This document shows positions 58,001 through 64,000 of a stretch of 64,000 bases of DNA, piece after piece; the stretch's first letter is position 1; every line of letters starts with the position of its first letter. The notes under the pieces were generated by a model that saw nothing but the letters and a program-made list of their open reading frames with translations, had not been told where the DNA came from and ran no database searches. Made by a program: the position numbers and the translations under genes. Source of the DNA: Lutraria lutraria (taxonomy: Eukaryota > Mollusca > Bivalvia > Venerida > Mactridae); NCBI GenBank assembly GCA_964023205.1, contig OZ026843.1, positions 8,603,029-8,667,028 on the forward strand. The letters are read 5' to 3'.

Positions 58001-59049
58001 GATACAATTTGTTAAAATATTGGGTTATTGATGAAATATCTTATGATGTACGTGCTGGTTGATGGCTTTACAAAATTATTGTTTTTAACAACCAAAACAT
58101 TGATGTTTGATACATTTAATAGGCTAACAAGAGAAAAATAGACATGAAACCACGTTCGCATCTGCGGTCGAGGCTTTGAATCTACATGTACTTTTAACTT
58201 CTGAACTGCAACGGAAACAATTATTGCTCAGGTAGCAATCATAGGCACTCGATTCCGTGATTTTTATACGTTCATCGTTGAAGTTTGAACGTTTGAAGTT
58301 GGGACACACTACAACGAAAGCAAGGTTCCCGAAAAGCACGTGCAGATTAGAAGGAAAGCCGGGACCCACGCTTATTTTAGTCACTTTCGTCAGTCGAAAC
58401 AATGTTGGAATCACTATTAGGGTCAAACGATATCGTCGTATTAAAGAACCTTACGAAATTTATTAAAGTTGTTATGAAAAAGTTCCCATAATTCCAATGC
58501 CTCCATGATTTCTTTTAGTATTCTTCAAAATGGTCACCATAAGAACCTCTGAATGTATGTAATAATACTATAATGTACTATTTACTCATGAGTATTGTTA
58601 TACAAAATGTATCTTTTATCTGTAATCATTTATGTATATAAAATGTCATTATATACTTACATTTCATCCAATAGCTGCAGTTCAATCTATATTAAATTCC
58701 AATTGTTTACATTTACACTATACATGTAAACTGCTTTCATAAACAAGTTAATTAACACCACCTATTTTTTTGGGAATACCATCCTTTCCAGGGCCCGAAT
58801 AATTCACAAAGTAACTAAGATGAAAAATTATCTAAGAATAGATTTCGCCAATGTTTACTAACTTTGCAAGATTTTTCTTAACTTTCGTCTAGGAGTGAAA
58901 CATATCTCAAAAAAATTCTTAGATCGACGATTTTTATCCGTTAAAAGTTTGATGAAGGCACGAGGTGTCTTAAATTTAGGAAATTTACTTAGATAAAGAC
59001 AAAACGAATATGGATGCTACGTCGAACTCATTAATTTTCTATATCTATT
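58001..59049. other. Unannotated spacer
   Basis: No gene recognised. Around 58820-58930 the word cttagat/atctaag recurs in both orientations. Confidence 0.35.
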
Positions 59050-59780
59050 AAGTTTATTGGTACCATCGGCATATAATGCCTCTGACCATTTACAATTTGT
59101 ATACATGTCAAGATGGTCAAGACAACAGTTTTTTTTAAACAGAGAGTATGCATAGAAAAACATAATATATACATACTCCTCAATACATACAATTTACATA
59201 CATTTGCATTTTTGAAAATTTAAACAAACAAAATCAACGCAAGCACACATATTTGAAAGAATATGATATTACCCCCCCCCCCCCCCCCAATAGATTTAAG
59301 TAACATTTAATTAAGAATCATTTAACACAAATGATAATTAAGAAGCAGTGTAAACAATATCCATGATTTACTACCTAAAGCAACATTAATTTATTCTAAT
59401 TTCTCTAACCTTAATTTCGTAGCAAGAAAAATGAATTTTGCAATATTGTTACATAATGTGTTTGATTTTTTAGACATTAACGTAATAAATTTGTTAATGG
59501 AAGGCCAATATATATTTTTGATATATTTTGTTCTTCAGTTGTTGTAAGCATTACAACACATGAAGAAGTGATATTCATATTCAACTTGGTTCATAGAACA
59601 TAATTTACAGATGCGATTTTCTCTTAGTATATTGTTATAAGCAAACTTAAGTTGTTATAAGCATTACAACACATGGAGAGGTGATATTCAGATTCAACTT
59701 GGTTATTTTCTCTTAGTATATTGTTGTGTCTTCCTGATTCTATCTCTAGATTATGAGAACTTAATCTGAATCGGGTTAGT
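59050..59780 (-). pseudogene. LINE 3' remnant with local duplication
   Basis: A 3' tail (59050-59268, family shared with 2.33 kb) is followed on the minus strand by coding scraps: FRLSSHNLEIESGRHNNILR, and ENRICKLCSMNQVEYEYHFF with the CxxC..E..HFF zinc pattern. A block of about 90 bp (59541-59640, again at 59650-59735) is tandemly repeated, so the zinc region appears twice. Dead copy of the CR1/jockey-like family. Confidence 0.75.
59272..59288 (+). repeat. Poly-C run (17)
   Basis: Seventeen consecutive C, directly after the LINE tail. Confidence 0.95.
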
Positions 59781-60939
59781 TCCTGTCTATATTTATCAAT
59801 TGATATGAATGAAGAATACTAATTGGCAAATTTCATGGATTGTGAACTTTTTAACACCGTAGTTTTCTGTCGTTAAAAAGGCGTAACTCTCGCTGGTATA
59901 CCTACATAGTTACATTATTTTAAATATTCCACTTGTATTTGTACATGTATAAAATATGAAGACATTAAATATATGAATTGAAATGATGTACTTTGTATTT
60001 ACAGATTCTTTTGAGGACTTCATGTAACCATTTATGATGACATTAATTAATTAAGACATAGACAGTTCATAATATGGGTTCAACTACTGTTTTGTAATAT
60101 CAATTTTTGATATGAACATACTGTTAATCTTAAATCTGTATATATTTTGTTCTGAATGCGCACATTGTGGTAAAGTTTGTATGAACTTACGATAAATATT
60201 GCACAACTGAAACGGATGTTTTTTGTAATAAATCATTCATGTTCAGTTTTAGATGATATTTTTATAAAAAAGAAGTCTTAACTTCTTAGATGACAAAATT
60301 CTACAACCATGCAGAGCCTCTGTTGTAAGTAATCACACGCTGTCAAAAATATCATGTGAATAATGATATGATAAGCATAAATATACCAGACAGACAGTAA
60401 ATAAAATACATACATGCATACATAGTTCATAGTAAAAGTCAATAGAAAACATGAGTGATCAATGCTACTTGAATTGCATTTGAATTTATTATATTATCTT
60501 AATTTAACACCTCAGAATTGAAATTAAATAGGTAGTTGTTAAAAATGGAAGATATGTACAGATTTAAAATACTATTACTGGTAAATTATGCAGTATATTG
60601 CAAATCTGAGTGGATACTGATATATGAAAGTTGTGGCTCATTCAAATGATCACATAAAATAGAATTCTTTGATAAAATTGATGGTAATCATAACTGTATT
60701 TTTTGATAATTACAGACATGATAAGTGTTTTGTGTTTTAGAACTATAGCAAACTTTCTATTCAGGCTGACGATTTTGAAAGGCAGACACAAGTCAAGTTA
60801 GATACTAGTAATTAGTATGTGTCCCCTCGTACATATTGAATAAACAACTAAGATCTTAAATTGAATGTGCATTCGGTTTTGTTCTTTTTTTTCGTGTTGT
60901 TCTGTGTTTTTTTTTATTTGATTTGTTTAAACAAAAGCT
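59781..60939. other. Unannotated spacer
   Basis: AT-rich; no coding region or repeat recognised. Confidence 0.35.
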
Positions 60940-61075
60940 CTGTGAACGATTGAAATCAATGTATGGACCTGGGTCTTTCGCAAGACACATTCCCAAGTAA
61001 TGGACACAAACATTTTCTTCCAAGTATTTCCAAAATACACCCAGACTGTTTGGTTCGGGTGCCATCATACGCTCT
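60940..61075 (+). repeat. Diverged dispersed repeat of molluscan type
   Basis: acctgggtctttcgcaagac, acattcccaagtaatgg and ccaagtatttccaaaat recall a common molluscan repeat with an ACCTGGGTCTTGCGC..GACAC..CCAAGTTATTT pattern. Identification is from memory of the pattern. Confidence 0.4.
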
Positions 61076-61193
61076 TATCAAGTTTTGTAGTCATCACACT
61101 TGCTTAATGGCTTATCAACTCCTGACAGAAATGTTTGTGTTTTTAATTGTTAATTTGAAGTATACATGCTAATGTTTAGTCTATAATTGAATT

Positions 61194-61478
61194 ATGCATC
61201 ATATACTGGTGACTTGGATTGCTACTGTTGAGAAACAGTGTGGTGGCAAGTTAAACACCTTTTATGAAACCTGGAGTTCCAATTACACCGAAGCCACAAA
61301 ACAGCACTGGCATTTTTACAGAGATACATTCTACGAGAGTGAATGGAGTTGTGGTTCAAGAAACTATAATAGATTATATTGTGAAATTGACAAACTTGGT
61401 AATTGGCATAAAAAATATTGCAGTGTGTTTCTTAAATTGTGTCCAACAACGGCCGTAGATTCTGCTTCTCAGTACTAA
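61194..61478 (+). other. 94-codon ORF, not recognised
   Basis: Rich in W, Y and C (SNYTEATKQHWHFYRDTFYE). Another open frame of 64 codons overlaps it, which argues against real coding. No domain, signal peptide or neighbour supports a gene. Confidence 0.15.
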
Positions 61479-61589
61479 ATACCTGCAAATATGAATGAAC
61501 TGCAAAATGTAAATGTGAAATCTGTTCTTGGTCCAACATAATTTCTTCTACTGTGCAAATAAGGAAATAGCTACTATAAGCAATATGTA

Positions 61590-61845
61590 TCCATCAATAT
61601 TTGATAGAAACAAGAGAGCCCTATAATCGCTCATCAGAAATACTTTTCCCTATTATATGTGGCAACCAGAGTTTTTACGAATTTTTTTTAGCAACTTTGG
61701 TAGAGCTTTGCGTAAGGAACATCCCTGTAATTGGCCAACTGTTAAAGATGTTGTTTAAAGCAATTCTTGGCAGACAGACGCACGCACAGACGAACGAGGG
61801 ACAACAGGCAATCACAATAGCTTGTAATTACTTGGTGAGCTAAAA
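61590..61845 (+). repeat. Dispersed repeat ending GGTGAGCTAAAAA
   Basis: Opens acaagagagccctataatcg, has the block gcagacagacgcacgcacag with acgaacgaggga, and ends acaatagct..ttggtgagctaaaaa. This matches a very common molluscan repeat with the same opening, ACAGACG..ACGAACG block and GGTGAGCTAAAAA end. Confidence 0.6.
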
Positions 61846-63514
61846 AAAACTGGAAACATGAACAGTTTAAGTCTAATTATTTGTAATTGTTTTTGAGCGA
61901 CCAACTGCTGAGCACATTGTAAAATCTGGATTGAATTCCAAGACAAACTTTATCAGAACAGTAGAAGATGATTATGAGACATACACAGTGTAGTCACTGC
62001 CAAAACAATTGATGGTTTGTCAGGAATAATGGCAGTTAAAAGTTAGTGCATGATTTAGTGCCTGGACAGTGTTTAGACAATACCTTATGAGGTTATTGCT
62101 ATTGTTGTTAGAAATCATGCTATGAGGAATTATTTCTGTACTGTAGTGCTGCAGAATAATGTCCCCGCAGAAATAACCACTTACTAGTGTATAGAACATT
62201 AGTTGTGGTATGTACATAATGGTATTGTTTGTTCAGAAAATTTAGGAAGTATAAAAACGAACACATAAATTGCACAAAATTAATTCTTTATTCACCATGT
62301 ACTTATTGTCAAGAGTTTTATAGTAACACACAATGAAGGCACATAGCACCAAGATTTTGTTCTAGTAAATTAATGAGAACTATACATGCACATATTAGTA
62401 TAATATACCACAATAATGAGTATGTAGTTTACTACTTTGTGTATATTACTAGTTAAATAGTGTATCAAATCAGTTTTCAGACATTTAAATTTTTAGGTTT
62501 CATCAACTTTAAAAATTCCAATGGACGGAATTATTATTTGATCGGCTTTTCCAGCTTTTCCATGCTTTATTAGATCAAGACAAGCAGCAGATATTGCATA
62601 TGAAGATTGAATTACTTACATGTACACGTAAGTAAATGTTTGCTGGTATATACTTAATTGGTCCAGTTTCACCAATATTGGCCCATCAATAAAAAACAAA
62701 TTTATAATACTGTACAAAATTTCTAAACGACCACCTAATTTTATCATCACACTTAATTAGCTAAAAATTTAAGGATTTTTGTTAAGTTTCATTATAATGC
62801 TTAAGTTGGATGTCTTCCAATTCATCAAAAACTGTGTGGTCTGTTAAAAATTTTGATCAGTACTTATTATTTATTAGGCTGGGAAAACCCTGGGCTTGAT
62901 TCAAGACTGGTACCTGCGCTAAAGCTATATGTGGGATGACCATTGGTAACTAGTAGAATGTAGAAATTATATCAGTTGTGAAATGTCAAGCTAAAACTAC
63001 CACTATAGACAAATTCAACAAAATGCAATTGATTAAAAGAAATAACAGTAAGTAGAAAATATTTGGAAGACAAATATGGCGAAAGCAGAGCACAGCTCTA
63101 ACAGCAAAAGAATCTATTAAAGAAATCTATCAAACTATAACCAGGTAATTTGACTTCAATATGAAGAGTTTCAATGACATTGGAGTGACTTTCAGTGGTG
63201 CAGTATACAGTAGTGATTTCAAATTTGGTTATTAATGAAATAGGTAAACCAACCAAAATGTACAAAGCATTTAACTGCTCAACTAGATACAAATTCACTA
63301 GATGGAGGTTTAAACATTACGATTTGCAAAAATATGTGAAAATCTAAAAAAGACTTCTTAGCAACTTAACTGATTGAAATATTCAACCAATTCTCACTTA
63401 CGGCAAATACAATATCCGATTCACTCATTTCAGCAACTCTCCACAAAGAAAACCTAGTTCGCAATTAATTGCAGTGTTGTCCTCTCTCAGAATGATTGGC
63501 AAAGTAAACTTTAA
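61846..63514. other. Unannotated spacer
   Basis: No gene, RNA or repeat recognised; short ORFs only. Confidence 0.35.
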
Positions 63515-63780
63515 GCATGACAGTCTTATTTGTTTGTTTGTTAATCTGTTGTTTAATGGCCCATTTGACAGCTATGGTCATTTCAGGGCTGCCCAGAGAA
63601 AGGGGAGAGAATATACAGGAAAACCAGGCATTTACATCCCTACTCTTATTTCAAATGGTCTTTCCTGGTACTTTATCCTGCCCGGTGTAAAGCACCTATA
63701 CACGCCTTGCCTTTTTCTGGACACAGTACTTGGCTTGGTAGTTGGGATGGGGTCACTGAAAAAGCATCCCTGAGATATTC
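63515..63780 (+). repeat. Possible dispersed repeat
   Basis: ttgtttgtttgttaat, then tttgacagctatggtcattt and cagggctgcc, recall a molluscan repeat with a TTTGTTTGTTTAACG..ACAGCTATGGTCATTT opening. The 99-codon ORF over it is probably not a gene. Confidence 0.4.
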
Positions 63781-64000
63781 AGAAGGCAGATCAGTGGTTA
63801 GATCCCATGAGCTTTTGTTCAATAGTCTAAGGCATTAAAAGTAGACCATATATCATCCCAGGACAGTCTTGTAAAATGTAAGTTTGATTGTCAGCAGGAG
63901 TTTCATTGTACAAACAAATCAGCATGTCAGTATAATAGTGAAAAAAAAGCAATCACTAAAAATACCTGATTTACAATATCACAGACATATAAATCAAATA

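Overview
This is a eukaryotic, AT-rich and gene-poor window. It most likely comes from a bivalve or other mollusc. The evidence is the set of element families (Polinton relic, a Ty3/gypsy element of Mag-like type, CR1/jockey-like and Tx1/L1-like LINEs, a tRNA-derived SINE with a mollusc-type body, the dispersed repeat ending GGTGAGCTAAAAA) and a GT-A glycosyltransferase-like family of the kind expanded in molluscs. No rRNA, tRNA gene, CRISPR array or bacterial feature was seen. The species cannot be fixed from the sequence alone.

Layout. 0-3.5 kb: LINE remnants, a 2.25-kb element with 17-bp inverted ends, and a 174-bp TA-flanked MITE. 3.59-8.88 kb: a complete Ty3/gypsy retrotransposon (LTRs, PBS, PPT, CATAG target duplication) with nearly identical LTRs but broken gag and pol frames. 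11.2-12.1 kb: Tx1/L1-like endonuclease fragment. 12.7-13.3 kb: a hairpin and a dispersed repeat that recurs inverted at 34 kb. 13.9-18.5 kb: Polinton/Maverick relic with DNA polymerase B (+), packaging ATPase (-, with an intron inside its Walker A motif) and the integrase chromodomain (-). 19.3-21.7 kb: a LINE with a Tc1/mariner element inserted in its RT. 22.2-27.9 kb: a ~53-bp minisatellite interrupted by a 3.1-kb hAT-like element that itself carries a ~200-bp satellite. 28.3-40.6 kb: one Tx1/L1-like LINE split in its RT domain by an 8.29-kb insertion, which holds a broken cysteine-peptidase-like gene and a further 2.4-kb TIR element. 41-58 kb: two copies of the glycosyltransferase-like gene (-) around two more LINEs, minisatellites, a SINE and MITEs. 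58-64 kb: dispersed repeats and unrecognised sequence.

The most plausible host gene is the glycosyltransferase-like one. Its second copy reads as a complete two-exon gene (exon 1 at 57767-56882, exon 2 at 48636-48473, both on the minus strand, matching intron phase, about 349 aa). The first copy keeps exon 1 (42001-41122), but its intron appears to have been blown open by about 21.6 kb of mobile DNA: the next stretch of intron homology lies at 19338-18885. Almost everything else is a layered transposon graveyard whose order of insertion can be partly read from target duplications and reading frames.
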